Numbered from the stretch's first letter, positions 24,797-33,604 are shown. The stretch is 64,000 bases of DNA from Cedecea neteri (GCF_000758305.1 NZ_CP009458.1:3534001-3598000); one strand, 5' to 3'. The notes: generated by a model not told the origin, from the letters alone. Program-made: numbers and translations.

Positions 24797-25558
24797 ATGG
24801 TTTTAGAAAAGTTTGCTTTAACAGGAAAAGTAGCGTTGGTGACCGGCTGTAACACCGGGCTGGGGCAGGGCATGGCGGTTGGCCTGGCCCAGGCGGGCTG
24901 CGACATTATCGGCGCAAATATTGCCGAACCGGTGGAAACCCGCCAGCAAATTGAAGCGCTGGGGCGGCGTTTCGTGAATATCGCCGCCGACCTGGGCCGC
25001 TATGAGAATCTGCAAAACGTGGCTAATGAAGCCGCCGCCGTTTTTGGGCGCATAGACATTCTGGTGAACAACGCCGGGATCATTCGTCGCCAGGATGCCC
25101 TCGAGTTTTCCGAACAGGACTGGGACGACGTGATGAACGTGAACGTCAAAACGGTTTTCTTCCTTTCTCAGGCGGTGGCGAAGCAGTTTATTAAGCAGGA
25201 AACCGGGGGCAAAATCATCAATATTGCATCGATGCTTTCATTCCAGGGCGGGATCCGCGTGCCGTCCTATACGGCGTCCAAAAGCGGCGTCATGGGCATC
25301 ACCCGGCTGATGGCGAATGAATGGGCGAAACACAACATCAACGTCAATGCGATTGCGCCGGGCTATATGTCCACCAACAACACCGCGCAGTTAAGAGCGG
25401 ATGCGGAACGCAGCAGCGAGATCCTGGAGCGTATTCCTGCGGGGCGCTGGGGGCTTCCGTCTGACCTGATGGGGCCGGTTGTGTTCCTGGCTTCACCGGC
25501 GTCGGACTACGTTAACGGCTACACCGTTGCCGTCGACGGCGGCTGGCTGGCTCGCTAA
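24797..25558 (+). CDS. kduD: 2-dehydro-3-deoxy-D-gluconate 5-dehydrogenase KduD
   Basis: A 253-residue classical short-chain dehydrogenase. The NAD-binding motif is GCNTGLGQGMAVGL (about 16-29), followed by NNAG near 90, catalytic Ser in NIASMLSFQGG, and Y158-x-x-x-K162 in YTASKSG. The C-terminus VFLASPASDYVNGYTVAVDG is typical. It reduces 2,5-diketo-3-deoxygluconate to KDG, following KduI. A strong ribosome site (TAAGGAG) precedes the ATG. Two terminators follow. Confidence 0.94.
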   Translation: MVLEKFALTGKVALVTGCNTGLGQGMAVGLAQAGCDIIGANIAEPVETRQQIEALGRRFVNIAADLGRYENLQNVANEAAAVFGRIDILVNNAGIIRRQDALEFSEQDWDDVMNVNVKTVFFLSQAVAKQFIKQETGGKIINIASMLSFQGGIRVPSYTASKSGVMGITRLMANEWAKHNINVNAIAPGYMSTNNTAQLRADAERSSEILERIPAGRWGLPSDLMGPVVFLASPASDYVNGYTVAVDGGWLAR

Positions 25559-25570
25559 AGTTGCTGACGA

Positions 25571-25598
25571 AGAGGGAAAAAGCGTGGTTTTTCCCTCT
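25571..25598 (+). terminator. Rho-independent terminator after kduD
   Basis: AGAGGGAAAAA (25571-25581) pairs perfectly with TTTTTCCCTCT (25588-25598) around GCGTGG. The T-run lies within the 3' arm. It is 12 bp after the kduD stop. Confidence 0.75.
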
Positions 25599-25610
25599 AC
25601 GTGGTGAAAG

Positions 25611-25636
25611 GCTGCCTGGGTAACAGGCGGCTTTTT
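25611..25636 (+). terminator. Second terminator between kduD and lacZ
   Basis: GCTGCCTG (25611-25618) pairs with CAGGCGGC (25624-25631), with one G-T pair, followed by TTTTT (25632-25636). It stops read-through from kduD into the convergent lacZ. The lacZ stop codon begins 4 bp further on. Confidence 0.7.
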
Positions 25637-25639
25637 CGC

Positions 25640-28600
25640 TTACTTTTTCTGCCAGCTAACAGCGTAGTGATAATGCGTCCCGGAGAGCAAAAACTCCGGC
25701 GAGACGCTCGGACTCCAGGAATCATCCCCACCCACGCCCATATGATAGCCGTCGATATTCAGCCAGCAGCCTTCTTCTTCATTTAACAAATGCCGGTGCG
25801 TGGTTTCCCGCAGCTGTTTTTGGCTGTAGCGGCTGATGTTGAAGTGAAACGCCCCTCGCCAGCGGTGGCTGCCGTATTCAAGTCGTGAAGTGTCGCAGCG
25901 CAGGCCATTTTCGCTCGGGAAAACATAAGGCGTGTACATGTCGGCCAGCGGCAGCGTCCATTGGTCAAACAGCGCCGAGCTTTTACGGTCGGGGTAGTTT
26001 TCATGTGGGCCACGGCCAGACCAGGTCACCTCAGATTCAATATCTGCAAGCTGGCAGCAAAGACCAATGCGTGCGGGCGCTGGCGTGCCGAAGGCAATGC
26101 CCACATCCACCGTAATATGCAGCTCACCCAGGCTGTCGATGAGATAGTTTTTGTGGCTGATAAACAGCGTTTTACCGTTGCCCTGCCAGCGATGAACGGT
26201 GCGAACCAACACGCCGTTGCTCAGCCTGTCCACGTCGAAACTCAACAATTCCGTCTTCAGGTCGTACATGCCTGCGGCCTTCCAGCGTTCCACCCAGGCA
26301 TTAGGATCAATGTGCGCGGCCTCGCTAATGCCGATGTCATTATCCAGCGGCGCACGAGTGAAGTTATCCTGCAAAGGCGTGAGCAGCGCAGGGCGTTGAT
26401 GGCTAAACCACTGGCTGAGCAGGCCGCTTCTACGCTCAAAACGCCAGTGCTGATCGCCGTGGAACACATCAACGTGCCTGTCGTCCATTTGCATCAACGG
26501 AGCAGAACCGGCGGGAAGGGTCGTGGGCTGCGCTAACGCTGACGGCAACTGCCACTGCGCCTGAGCGCAACAATGCCCGGCTTCGCTCCATGAGGTTGCC
26601 TTTATCTGCCGGATTTCAACATTCAGCCAGAGATCGCCAGGACAGCTTATCTCCGGCATAACAAGCTGAAGCACGCAGGTTTGTTCTGGTTCCAGAGCCA
26701 GTGCCAGTTCACCGCTGGACAGCAATTCACCCTCGCTTTTCAGCATCCATACCAGGCGTTCGTTATCGCTTTGGCGGAACAGGTATTCGCTGGTCACTTC
26801 CAGTCTGTTGTCCGACAGCAGGCGGAACTGGAAGAACTGCTGCGCATATTTCGCTTCATGTAACGCTGGATGCGGCGTGCGGTCGGCGAAGACCAGACCG
26901 TTCATGCAGAACTGCCGATCGTTTGGCTTGTCGCCAAAATCACCGCCATAGGCGGCCCAGGGCTGGCCGCTTTCGTCATATTTCACCAGCGACTGATCGA
27001 CCCAGTCCCAGACAAAACCGCCCTGCAGCCGTGGGTGCTGGCGAAATGCCTCCCAGTACTTGCTGAACCCGCCAAGGCTGTTGCCCATCGCGTGGGCGTA
27101 CTCACACAGAATCAGCGGGCGGCTTTCTTCAGGCAGCCCCAGCCATTTCTTTATCGACCACTTCGGCACCTGCGGGAAGGGCTGATCCTGATCGACCCTG
27201 GCGTACATCGGGCAAATAATATCGGTGGCCGCCGTGTCCGCGCCGCCGCCTTCATACTGCACTGGTCGGGTGGGATCGTTGGATTTTATCCAGCGGTAGA
27301 GCGCGTCGTGATTACTGCCGTGGCCGGATTCGTTGCCGAGCGACCAGATGATAATGGACGGATGGTTGCGATCGCGCTGCACCATCCGCGTCACGCGCTC
27401 GGCCATCGCGGGCAGCCAGGTCGGGTTGTCGCTAAGGCGATTCATCGGCACCATGCCGTGGGTTTCTATATTGGCTTCATCCACGACATAAAGGCCGTAA
27501 AAATCGCACAGCTTGTACCACAGCGGATGATTGGGATAATGGGAACAGCGCACGGCGTTGAAGTTATTCTGCTTCATCAACAGAATGTCACGCCGCATGG
27601 TGTCTTCATCCATCACCTGGCCGTTTACCGGATGGTGTTCGTGTCGGTTGGTGCCACGTAAAAGCAGCGGTTTGCCGTTGAGCTTCAGCAGCCCGCCGGT
27701 AATCTCCACTTTGCGGAAACCAACGTCATAGCCTTCAGCTTCAAGAATATCTTCACCTTGCTTCAGGACAACGATCGCCCGATAAAGGTTTGGCACTTCT
27801 GCGCTCCACAGCAGCGGTTGTTCAACCGGCAAGCGCAGGGTAGTGCGGTCATGATAAGCGCCGCGTTCGTCAATAATTTCGCTGCCGATGGGGTACTGTT
27901 TTTCTGCCAGTAGCGCTTCTCCGCGCCAGAGCTGTACCAGCACTTCGCAGGCGCTGAGGTTCTGGCCCTCGAGCTTCACTAAAGCCCGCAGCTCGCCGCG
28001 TGAAAAATCGTCGTTAAGATCGGTCTGCAGCTGCACGTCGGCGAGGCGTGTGTCCGGCTTATGCAGCAGCGAAACATCCCGGAAGATACCGCTCATGCGC
28101 CACATATCCTGATCTTCCAGGTAAGTGCCGTCGCTCCAGCGCAGAACCATCACCGAAATGCGGTTATGGCCGGTGTTTAGTACAGCGCTGAGGTCAAATT
28201 CAGAGGGCAGGCGGCTGTCCTGGGCGTAGCCGATCCAGATACCGTTGCACCACAGATGAAAGGCGGAGTTTACGCCATCAAAAATAATCCTCGTTTGCCC
28301 GCTCGTCAGCCAGCTTTCATCCACATTAAATGTGAGCGAGTAACAGCCGGTGGGGTTTTCCTGCGGGACAAAAGGGGGATTAACCGGGATCGGGTAAGTA
28401 ATATTGGTATAAACAGGCGCATCATAGCCCAGCATTTGCCAGTTCGACGGGACGGGAATAGCGTCAGCATTGGGAAGATCCTCGCTGAGCCAGCTCTCCG
28501 GCACCGCTTCGGGACGAGAGAAATAACTGAAGATCCATTCGCCGTTAAGAGCTTGTCGCGATGGTGAGCGCTTATCATTCCTGGCATCCTCCAGCGAACG

Positions 28601-28711
28601 CCAGCTGGAAAATGGGGGATGCGCCGCCAGCGAGTTAAGCTGGGTCACGCCGGGGGATTCCCAGTCGCGGCGGGCCAGCGTGGCATGGAGTGAAGGTGAT
28701 ATGTTGGTCAT
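25640..28711 (-). CDS. lacZ: Beta-galactosidase LacZ
   Basis: A 1023-residue GH2 beta-galactosidase, practically the length of E. coli LacZ. The acid/base is E461 (IIIWSLGNESGHG) and the nucleophile E537 (LILCEYAHAMGNS), the same positions as in conventional E. coli numbering. Jelly-roll, immunoglobulin-like, TIM-barrel and small beta-galactosidase domains follow in the usual order. It hydrolyses lactose and makes allolactose. It is controlled by the adjacent operator (28731-28751) and lacI. There is no lacY or lacA: only 81 bp separate its stop from kduD. Lactose entry must rely on another permease or the enzyme serves other beta-galactosides. Confidence 0.95.
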   Translation of the reverse strand: MTNISPSLHATLARRDWESPGVTQLNSLAAHPPFSSWRSLEDARNDKRSPSRQALNGEWIFSYFSRPEAVPESWLSEDLPNADAIPVPSNWQMLGYDAPVYTNITYPIPVNPPFVPQENPTGCYSLTFNVDESWLTSGQTRIIFDGVNSAFHLWCNGIWIGYAQDSRLPSEFDLSAVLNTGHNRISVMVLRWSDGTYLEDQDMWRMSGIFRDVSLLHKPDTRLADVQLQTDLNDDFSRGELRALVKLEGQNLSACEVLVQLWRGEALLAEKQYPIGSEIIDERGAYHDRTTLRLPVEQPLLWSAEVPNLYRAIVVLKQGEDILEAEGYDVGFRKVEITGGLLKLNGKPLLLRGTNRHEHHPVNGQVMDEDTMRRDILLMKQNNFNAVRCSHYPNHPLWYKLCDFYGLYVVDEANIETHGMVPMNRLSDNPTWLPAMAERVTRMVQRDRNHPSIIIWSLGNESGHGSNHDALYRWIKSNDPTRPVQYEGGGADTAATDIICPMYARVDQDQPFPQVPKWSIKKWLGLPEESRPLILCEYAHAMGNSLGGFSKYWEAFRQHPRLQGGFVWDWVDQSLVKYDESGQPWAAYGGDFGDKPNDRQFCMNGLVFADRTPHPALHEAKYAQQFFQFRLLSDNRLEVTSEYLFRQSDNERLVWMLKSEGELLSSGELALALEPEQTCVLQLVMPEISCPGDLWLNVEIRQIKATSWSEAGHCCAQAQWQLPSALAQPTTLPAGSAPLMQMDDRHVDVFHGDQHWRFERRSGLLSQWFSHQRPALLTPLQDNFTRAPLDNDIGISEAAHIDPNAWVERWKAAGMYDLKTELLSFDVDRLSNGVLVRTVHRWQGNGKTLFISHKNYLIDSLGELHITVDVGIAFGTPAPARIGLCCQLADIESEVTWSGRGPHENYPDRKSSALFDQWTLPLADMYTPYVFPSENGLRCDTSRLEYGSHRWRGAFHFNISRYSQKQLRETTHRHLLNEEEGCWLNIDGYHMGVGGDDSWSPSVSPEFLLSGTHYHYAVSWQKK

Positions 28712-28730
28712 AGTGATGCGCCTGCGAGAG

Positions 28731-28751
28731 AATTGTTATTCGCTCACAATT
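28731..28751 (-). promoter_or_regulatory. lac operator (O1-like)
   Basis: This 21-bp site reads AATTGTGAGCG then AATAACAATT on the minus strand. It differs from E. coli lacO1 at one central base (A for G). It begins 20 bp upstream of the lacZ ATG. The preservation strongly indicates control by the adjacent LacI. Confidence 0.92.
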
Positions 28752-28775
28752 TAACGCTAGTTGTTCAGGAGTAAA
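28748..28775 (-). promoter_or_regulatory. lacZ promoter overlapping the operator
   Basis: The -35 element TTTACT (28775-28770 on the minus strand) sits in a GGCTTTAC context as in E. coli lac (TTTACA). The best -10 is TAAATT (28753-28748), 16 nt downstream, which overlaps the first four bases of the operator. The predicted start is near 28741. The -10 choice is inference. Confidence 0.6.
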
Positions 28776-28792
28776 GCCATCGCGCCGCATTC

Positions 28793-28808
28793 GGTGATGG
28801 GCTTCACA
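28793..28808 (-). promoter_or_regulatory. CRP site of the lacZ promoter
   Basis: On the minus strand the site reads TGTGA, six bases, TCACC, one mismatch from consensus. Seventeen bases separate it from the -35 hexamer, exactly as in the E. coli lac promoter. It lies 13 bp after the lacI stop. This fits class I activation near -60. Confidence 0.75.
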
Positions 28809-28821
28809 AAGAACCCCGGTT

Positions 28822-29901
28822 TTATTTCAGGCGCGAAATCTGCTGCGCGAGGCGAGTAAGCTCGTCGGCCAGCTGTGCTGCCGTGGGCTGCATCAGGCTA
28901 CCCGGTGCGGCGGTCGTTTTGCGTTCTACGAGGTTGACAGGGTGCAACGCCGCTAATTCGCCTCCCTGATGAATTAGCGTCACTATGCCGTTCACGCTGG
29001 CTTCTCCGAGTTGCCTGAAATCCTGCCGGATGGTGGTCAGCGGAGGAAGAAAGCAGGCGCTGTCTGCGGTGTCATCAAAACCAATAACGGAAATGTCCTG
29101 CGGCACCGCGAACCCGGCTTCGTGAATGGCACGCAGCGCGCCCAGCGCCATCTGATCGTTAGCCACAAGGATCGCCGTCGGCTTCTGCTCATCGCGTAAA
29201 AGCTGGCTAACCTGCTGGTAGCCCGAAAGGGAACTCCAGTCCCCACGCATAAAAGCCACCGGAGAAAGCTGATGCTGTGCCAGAGCACGCTGCCAGCCTT
29301 CACGCCGCAACCGGGCGGAGACTGAATTTTCAGGGCCGGCCAGCAAGGCAATATGGCGATGCCCAAGCGTCACCAGATGTTTCACAGCAAGCTCAGCCCC
29401 TGATGCGGCGTCGGTAACAATGTGATTAGCTTTCACTTCAGGCGAAACATCAAGGAACAACACGGGAACATAGCCGCAGGCCGCCTGTACGGTCTCCACT
29501 TCCGCCGTTTCCAGCGGAATGTTCACAATCAGCCCGTCAACGCGCTGGGCAAGCAGGCTATTCACGGCGGCGCAGGCCGCATCCACACCAGGCTGTTCAA
29601 CCATCGAAATCATCACGTTGAACTGCAGCTCACCGGCTTTGGATTTTATTGCCGCCGCGATCTGTGAGGGGGCATGCAGGGAAAGTGTGGTGGTCGCCAG
29701 GCCAAGCGTCTGGCTGAGTTTCCCCGCCAGCTGCTGCGCCACGCGATTCGGCACATAGTTCAGCGCTTTCATTGCGGCTTCAACTTTTTGCCGGGTTTTT
29801 GCTGAAACATGCGAAGCCTGGTTGATCACTCGCGAAACGGTTTGATACGACACGCCCGCCGACTCGGCAACATCGTACAGTGTCACAGATTTCGCTTTCA
29901 T
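28822..29901 (-). CDS. lacI: Lactose operon repressor LacI
   Basis: A 359-residue LacI (E. coli 360). The DNA-binding head is VTLYDVAESAGVSYQTVSRV, with recognition helix YQTVSRV identical to E. coli, followed by a hinge helix (PNRVAQQLAGKLS) and a periplasmic-binding-protein-like core. The extreme C-terminus (ADELTRLAQQISRLK) retains the leucine heptads of the tetramerisation helix. I chose the ATG at 29901, where homology begins and AAGGA lies upstream. The recognition helix agrees with the near-identical operator at 28731-28751. It lies 110 bp upstream of lacZ in the same direction, as in E. coli. Confidence 0.94.
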   Translation of the reverse strand: MKAKSVTLYDVAESAGVSYQTVSRVINQASHVSAKTRQKVEAAMKALNYVPNRVAQQLAGKLSQTLGLATTTLSLHAPSQIAAAIKSKAGELQFNVMISMVEQPGVDAACAAVNSLLAQRVDGLIVNIPLETAEVETVQAACGYVPVLFLDVSPEVKANHIVTDAASGAELAVKHLVTLGHRHIALLAGPENSVSARLRREGWQRALAQHQLSPVAFMRGDWSSLSGYQQVSQLLRDEQKPTAILVANDQMALGALRAIHEAGFAVPQDISVIGFDDTADSACFLPPLTTIRQDFRQLGEASVNGIVTLIHQGGELAALHPVNLVERKTTAAPGSLMQPTAAQLADELTRLAQQISRLK

Positions 29902-29972
29902 TGCAGGCTTCCTTCTCGCAGACGCTGGTAGGGCGGCTATTCTACACATAACGCGAAAGCCGGGAGAAACTT

Positions 29973-30590
29973 ATGTACAAACTGTATGGCGTGTCGAGTT
30001 TTGGGTCGGCCATTACTGAATTGATGCTAACGCTGGTTGAGGAACCTTACAAATTCATTGACGTTGACGGGTTTGACACTCCCGGGCCGATGCGGGATCG
30101 GCTGCTGGTGATTAACCCGCTGGCGCAGGTGCCAACCCTTGTGCTGGACAACGGGGAAGTACTGACCGAAAGCGCGGCCATCGCGCTCTGGATCCTCGAT
30201 CGCCACCCGCAGTATGCCCCGCCCATTGGCACACCGGAGCGGCAACAGTTTTATCGCTTGCTTATCTGGATTGTGGCCAACGTTTACCCCACCTTTACCT
30301 ACGGCGATTACGGTGAACGCTGGGTAGAAGAAGAGGCCACGGTGCTAACCGAAAACCTTTATCGCTACCGTGAATCGCTGTGGCTGTGGTTTGAAACGCA
30401 GCTCGGTGCCGGCCCCTATATTTTTGGCGAACAGCTGACGCTGCTGGATTTGTATCTGCCGGCGATGACCCGCTGGCGGCCGCGGCAGGCCTGGTTTGAC
30501 CAACACACGCCCAAGCTTGCCGCCGTGGCAAATCAGGTTCGCGCGCTGCCGCAGCTTAATAAAGTGTTGGGCAGAAACGGCATGCTTTAA
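29973..30590 (+). CDS. Glutathione S-transferase family protein
   Basis: A 205-residue cytosolic GST-like protein. The thioredoxin-fold N-domain (about 1-80) has YKLYGVSSFGSAITELMLTL (catalytic Ser/Cys region), INPLAQVPTLVLDNGEVLTES (cis-Pro and glutathione-binding ES motif) and AIALWILDRHP. The C-terminal helical domain (about 88-200) contains IFGEQLTLLDLYLPAM, the usual capping motif. The substrate is unknown. It is divergent from lacI and 75 bp upstream of an arylamine N-acetyltransferase, so both may serve detoxification. Confidence 0.87.
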   Translation: MYKLYGVSSFGSAITELMLTLVEEPYKFIDVDGFDTPGPMRDRLLVINPLAQVPTLVLDNGEVLTESAAIALWILDRHPQYAPPIGTPERQQFYRLLIWIVANVYPTFTYGDYGERWVEEEATVLTENLYRYRESLWLWFETQLGAGPYIFGEQLTLLDLYLPAMTRWRPRQAWFDQHTPKLAAVANQVRALPQLNKVLGRNGML

Positions 30591-30665
30591 AGCACTAACG
30601 ATCATCCGCCTGCGGGCTGCCGCATTTATAGTGAGGCCATTCATTCGCAGCAGGGAATCCGCAAA

Positions 30666-31478
30666 ATGGCATTAGATCTGGGGCTTTATTTCGACCGCAT
30701 TAACTATCACGGGCCGCGCGAGGCCACCGTAGAAACGCTACGTGCGCTGCATCTGGCGCACGCCTGCGCAATTCCGTTTGAGAATCTGGACGTTTTGCTC
30801 GGCAGAACACTCCATGTCGACGACGAGAGCGTCTTTGAAAAGCTGGTTGTGGCCGGGCGCGGCGGCTGGTGTTTTGAGCAAAACGGCCTGTTCAGAAATG
30901 TCCTCGCCGGGCTTGGGTTTGAGGTGGAAAACTTAGCGGCGCGCGTGCTGCTGGCCAACCCGCCGCAGATGCCCGCCAGGACGCATCGCCTCACGAAGGT
31001 TACCGTCGATGGACAGGACTGGATTGCTGACGTTGGTTTCGGGGGCAAAACGCTGCCCGAACCGGTTCGCCTGGTGGAAGGTGAGATGCAGCAGACGACG
31101 CATGGCGTTTACAGTTTCGAACGAGTTGAGCACGACTGGCTGCTGAAATTCCATGATGCTGACAAGGTGATTAACCTGTATCGTTTTAGCCTCGAACAGC
31201 AGTACGACTCTGATTACGAAGCCGGGAACCACTACGTGGCTACGTGGCCGCATTCGCACTTCCGCCACTGCCTGACGCTGAGTTTGTACAAGGCCAATGG
31301 CGAAAAGAATACGCTCTATAGCGCCGGGGAAAACGCACCGGTCTTTACCCATGCACAAGAGGTTTATGACCTGCTGCAGCAAAACTTCAATTTGCGCTTC
31401 GATCATCCGCGCCACGGCATCAGCCTCGAAGAGTTTTCAGCGATGCTGATACGGATTGGCGTGATAAAACCAGCCTGA
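30666..31478 (+). CDS. nhoA: Arylamine N-acetyltransferase
   Basis: A 270-residue NAT of usual prokaryotic length. The catalytic triad is C69 (GRGGWCFEQNG), H107 (ARTHRL) and D122 (DWIADVGFGG), the same positions as in Salmonella and E. coli NhoA. The N-terminal helical bundle contains HACAIPFENLDVLLGR. It transfers acetyl from acetyl-CoA to arylamines, hydrazines and N-hydroxyarylamines. It follows a GST gene in the same direction. The symbol is by family resemblance. Confidence 0.9.
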   Translation: MALDLGLYFDRINYHGPREATVETLRALHLAHACAIPFENLDVLLGRTLHVDDESVFEKLVVAGRGGWCFEQNGLFRNVLAGLGFEVENLAARVLLANPPQMPARTHRLTKVTVDGQDWIADVGFGGKTLPEPVRLVEGEMQQTTHGVYSFERVEHDWLLKFHDADKVINLYRFSLEQQYDSDYEAGNHYVATWPHSHFRHCLTLSLYKANGEKNTLYSAGENAPVFTHAQEVYDLLQQNFNLRFDHPRHGISLEEFSAMLIRIGVIKPA

Positions 31479-31753
31479 TATTTCCGCTTAAACGCCGCAG
31501 TTCGTGCCAGCACGCTGCGGCGATCCTCCGCGATCGTAAAATCACACCTAAAAACTCAAAATAAAATAGCGACGGTACGCGCGTAGATGGTGGATATATC
31601 TTGTTTCAAAACCAATGCAAGGGTAAAAGGCCGAATAATATGAGGAATATTCAAAAATTGACGTTACTTTGAAAATTTCCTTTATCAATTTGAGCCTTTT
31701 TCTTTTAGCATAACGGCGGTTCTCATCAGGCGGCACAGCGGTTAACACAGGTT

Positions 31754-31867
31754 ATGAAAAACATCTTTCTGGCAATTATCCTTTCTCTTATGGTTATTGG
31801 CGCTTTTGCTCACGATCCGCAGCCGGGTACCGGCCTTGATACTCTCGCTTCTGTACAGGGCAGGTGA
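31754..31867 (+). CDS. Possible 37-residue exported small protein
   Basis: A short frame begins MKNIFLAIILSLMVIGAFAH and ends DTLASVQGR. It has a lysine, a hydrophobic core of about 14 residues and an AFA-H cleavage-like site, leaving an 18-residue polar peptide DPQPGTGLDTLASVQGR with its first His. The upstream ribosome site (ACAGG, 2-3 nt) is weak. It lies alone in the 415-bp gap between NAT and the HD-domain gene; the rest of that gap (31479-31753) is AT-rich with nothing recognised. I know no family for it. It could be a chance frame. Confidence 0.4.
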   Translation: MKNIFLAIILSLMVIGAFAHDPQPGTGLDTLASVQGR

Positions 31868-31893
31868 CAGCTAAGCCACCCGCCTGACGTCGC

Positions 31894-32535
31894 TTAGCCC
31901 GCCCAGCGGGAAGCTCGAATAATGCTGCAGAAGTTCAGCGGTTCGAACCCAGGTTCTTTATCCTGAATGACATCGGCCTTCACGTTGCCAAACGTGGTGG
32001 CCGGTTTGTTTTTAATCCCGTCGTAAAACGCCTGAATAATCTCCTCTTTAAATGCCGCCGGGCGAGGGTGCAGTTTCACCACCTGCTCACGCTGCTCGTC
32101 GCTGAATTTATCGTAATCAATCCCCAGCACGTCCATTTCTACGCCCGCCGTCACCAGCGCAATTTCCGGGGCCATAAACTCAGGAATACCCGGCGTGGTA
32201 TGCAGGGCAATCGCCGTCCACACTTTGTCGATATCGGCCTGGTTGACGCCGTACTGGCGCATAAAATCCTGCGCGGCAAACGCGCCGTCCACTTCAAAAC
32301 GCCTGTCGCAGCTGCAGTGTTCGTGGGTCAGCCCCATATCGTGGAACATACAGCCGATATACAGCAGCTCATGGTCAACCTTCAGTTCACGCCGCTGCCC
32401 GGCCAGCGCCGCCCAGTAGTAAACCCGGCTGGAGTGGTGGAACAGTAAATCTGATTCCGTGTCGCGTACCAGCTGGGTGGCCTCACGCGCCATTTTGGTG
32501 TCTGGAATGGCGATACCGTTAATTTTTAAGCTCAT
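31894..32535 (-). CDS. HD-domain phosphohydrolase family protein
   Basis: A 213-residue protein with the HD metal site: H33-H34 region (LFHHSSRVYYWAAL), HD in YIGCMFHDMGLTHEH, and a later D in VEMDVLGIDYDKF. Related proteins include cyanamide-hydratase-like HD proteins, judged by the FHDMGLT and AIALHTTPGIPE phrases. I chose the ATG at 32535, preceded by AGGAG at 6 nt. It is divergent from a GlxA-type regulator, which probably controls it. The substrate is unknown. Confidence 0.82.
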   Translation of the reverse strand: MSLKINGIAIPDTKMAREATQLVRDTESDLLFHHSSRVYYWAALAGQRRELKVDHELLYIGCMFHDMGLTHEHCSCDRRFEVDGAFAAQDFMRQYGVNQADIDKVWTAIALHTTPGIPEFMAPEIALVTAGVEMDVLGIDYDKFSDEQREQVVKLHPRPAAFKEEIIQAFYDGIKNKPATTFGNVKADVIQDKEPGFEPLNFCSIIRASRWAG

Positions 32536-32648
32536 CTCTTTCTCCTCATGTGGGTGTTGGAGTAGCATAGGCCGCAGTTGAAATGTCTCAAATAGTCACA
32601 TAGCGACGATTTAAGACTTATGCCGCAGTTCGCGACGTGGAGAAAAGA

Positions 32649-33602
32649 ATGGCGCATCAAATCCTGATCCTGGCGGTACCCGGCGTTCAGCTGCTGGATG
32701 TTTCGGGGCCGCTGGATGTGTTTGCCGAAGCGAACCGGGTGCTGCACCGCGAGGTTTACCAGCCACAGATTATTGCGCTGGAAGCCCCGACTATTGTTGC
32801 TTCTTCCGGAGTGAAAATGCTGGCTGACGATGTGCTTGAAACGGCAGTTAGCGGCCGGGAAACCACCTTTCTTATTGCCGGTGCGCCGGATGCGGCAGAC
32901 AGAACGTTGAGCCGCGAACAGTGCAAAAAAATGACCGCGCTTTGTGCCCGGAGCCGCCGCTTTGGCTCCGTCTGTACCGGCGCGCTTTTGCTGGCACAAA
33001 CCGGATTATTACAGGGCAGGAAAGTCACTACTCACTGGTCAGCTGCATCGCTTTTAGCGGCGCGTTACCCTGAAACGGAAGTGACCGCCGATGCGCTTTA
33101 CGTCATGGACGGAGCCTTACGCACGGCGGCAGGTGTGACTTCAGGGCTTGATCTCGCACTAAGGCTTGTAGAGGAGGATCTGGGCCGGGAAGTCGCGCAG
33201 GACGTCGCGGCCAGGCTGGTGATGTTCTTCAAGCGTCCAGTGAACCAGAACCACTTCATCCGCGAGCAGAAAACCTCACTCAGCGGCCGTAGCGCGCTGC
33301 AGGATCTCCAACGCTGGACCATCGCCAACATAACGGAAGTTGCCACGGTGCAGCAGATGGCGGCACATATTCACCTCAGCGTGCGGCATTTAACACGCCT
33401 GTTTCATCAGGAAATGCAGATCACGCCGGGCGACTGGCTGGAAGCGGAGAAAGTGGCAAGGGCGAGGCAATTGCTGGAATCAGGAGATCTTCCGGTAAAA
33501 GCCATTCCTGCAGCAAGCGGCTTTTCCGGGGTAGATACGCTGCGGCGGGCGTTTGTGCGCCGAATGGGCATAACGCCCGCCGCGTATAAAAAGATTTGCT
33601 AA
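32649..33602 (+). CDS. GlxA-family AraC regulator with DJ-1/PfpI domain
   Basis: A 317-residue regulator. The N-terminal class-I amidotransferase-like DJ-1/PfpI domain (about 1-170) starts HQILILAVPGVQLLDVSGPLD and has a nucleophile-elbow-like FGSVCTGALLLAQTGLL. The AraC-type double helix-turn-helix (about 215-315) includes EVATVQQMAAHIHLSVRHLTR and a second helix AIPAASGFSGVDTLRRAF. I chose the ATG at 32649 (GGAG, 6 nt). It is divergent from the HD-domain gene across about 110 bp. Related GlxA regulators respond to small metabolites; the ligand here is unknown. Confidence 0.87.
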   Translation: MAHQILILAVPGVQLLDVSGPLDVFAEANRVLHREVYQPQIIALEAPTIVASSGVKMLADDVLETAVSGRETTFLIAGAPDAADRTLSREQCKKMTALCARSRRFGSVCTGALLLAQTGLLQGRKVTTHWSAASLLAARYPETEVTADALYVMDGALRTAAGVTSGLDLALRLVEEDLGREVAQDVAARLVMFFKRPVNQNHFIREQKTSLSGRSALQDLQRWTIANITEVATVQQMAAHIHLSVRHLTRLFHQEMQITPGDWLEAEKVARARQLLESGDLPVKAIPAASGFSGVDTLRRAFVRRMGITPAAYKKIC

Positions 33603-33604
33603 CG

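Noticed and set aside
25559..25639. Remnant of lacY or lacA after lacZ
   Set aside because: The gap is 81 bp and is filled by two terminator hairpins; no coding similarity is possible at this length.
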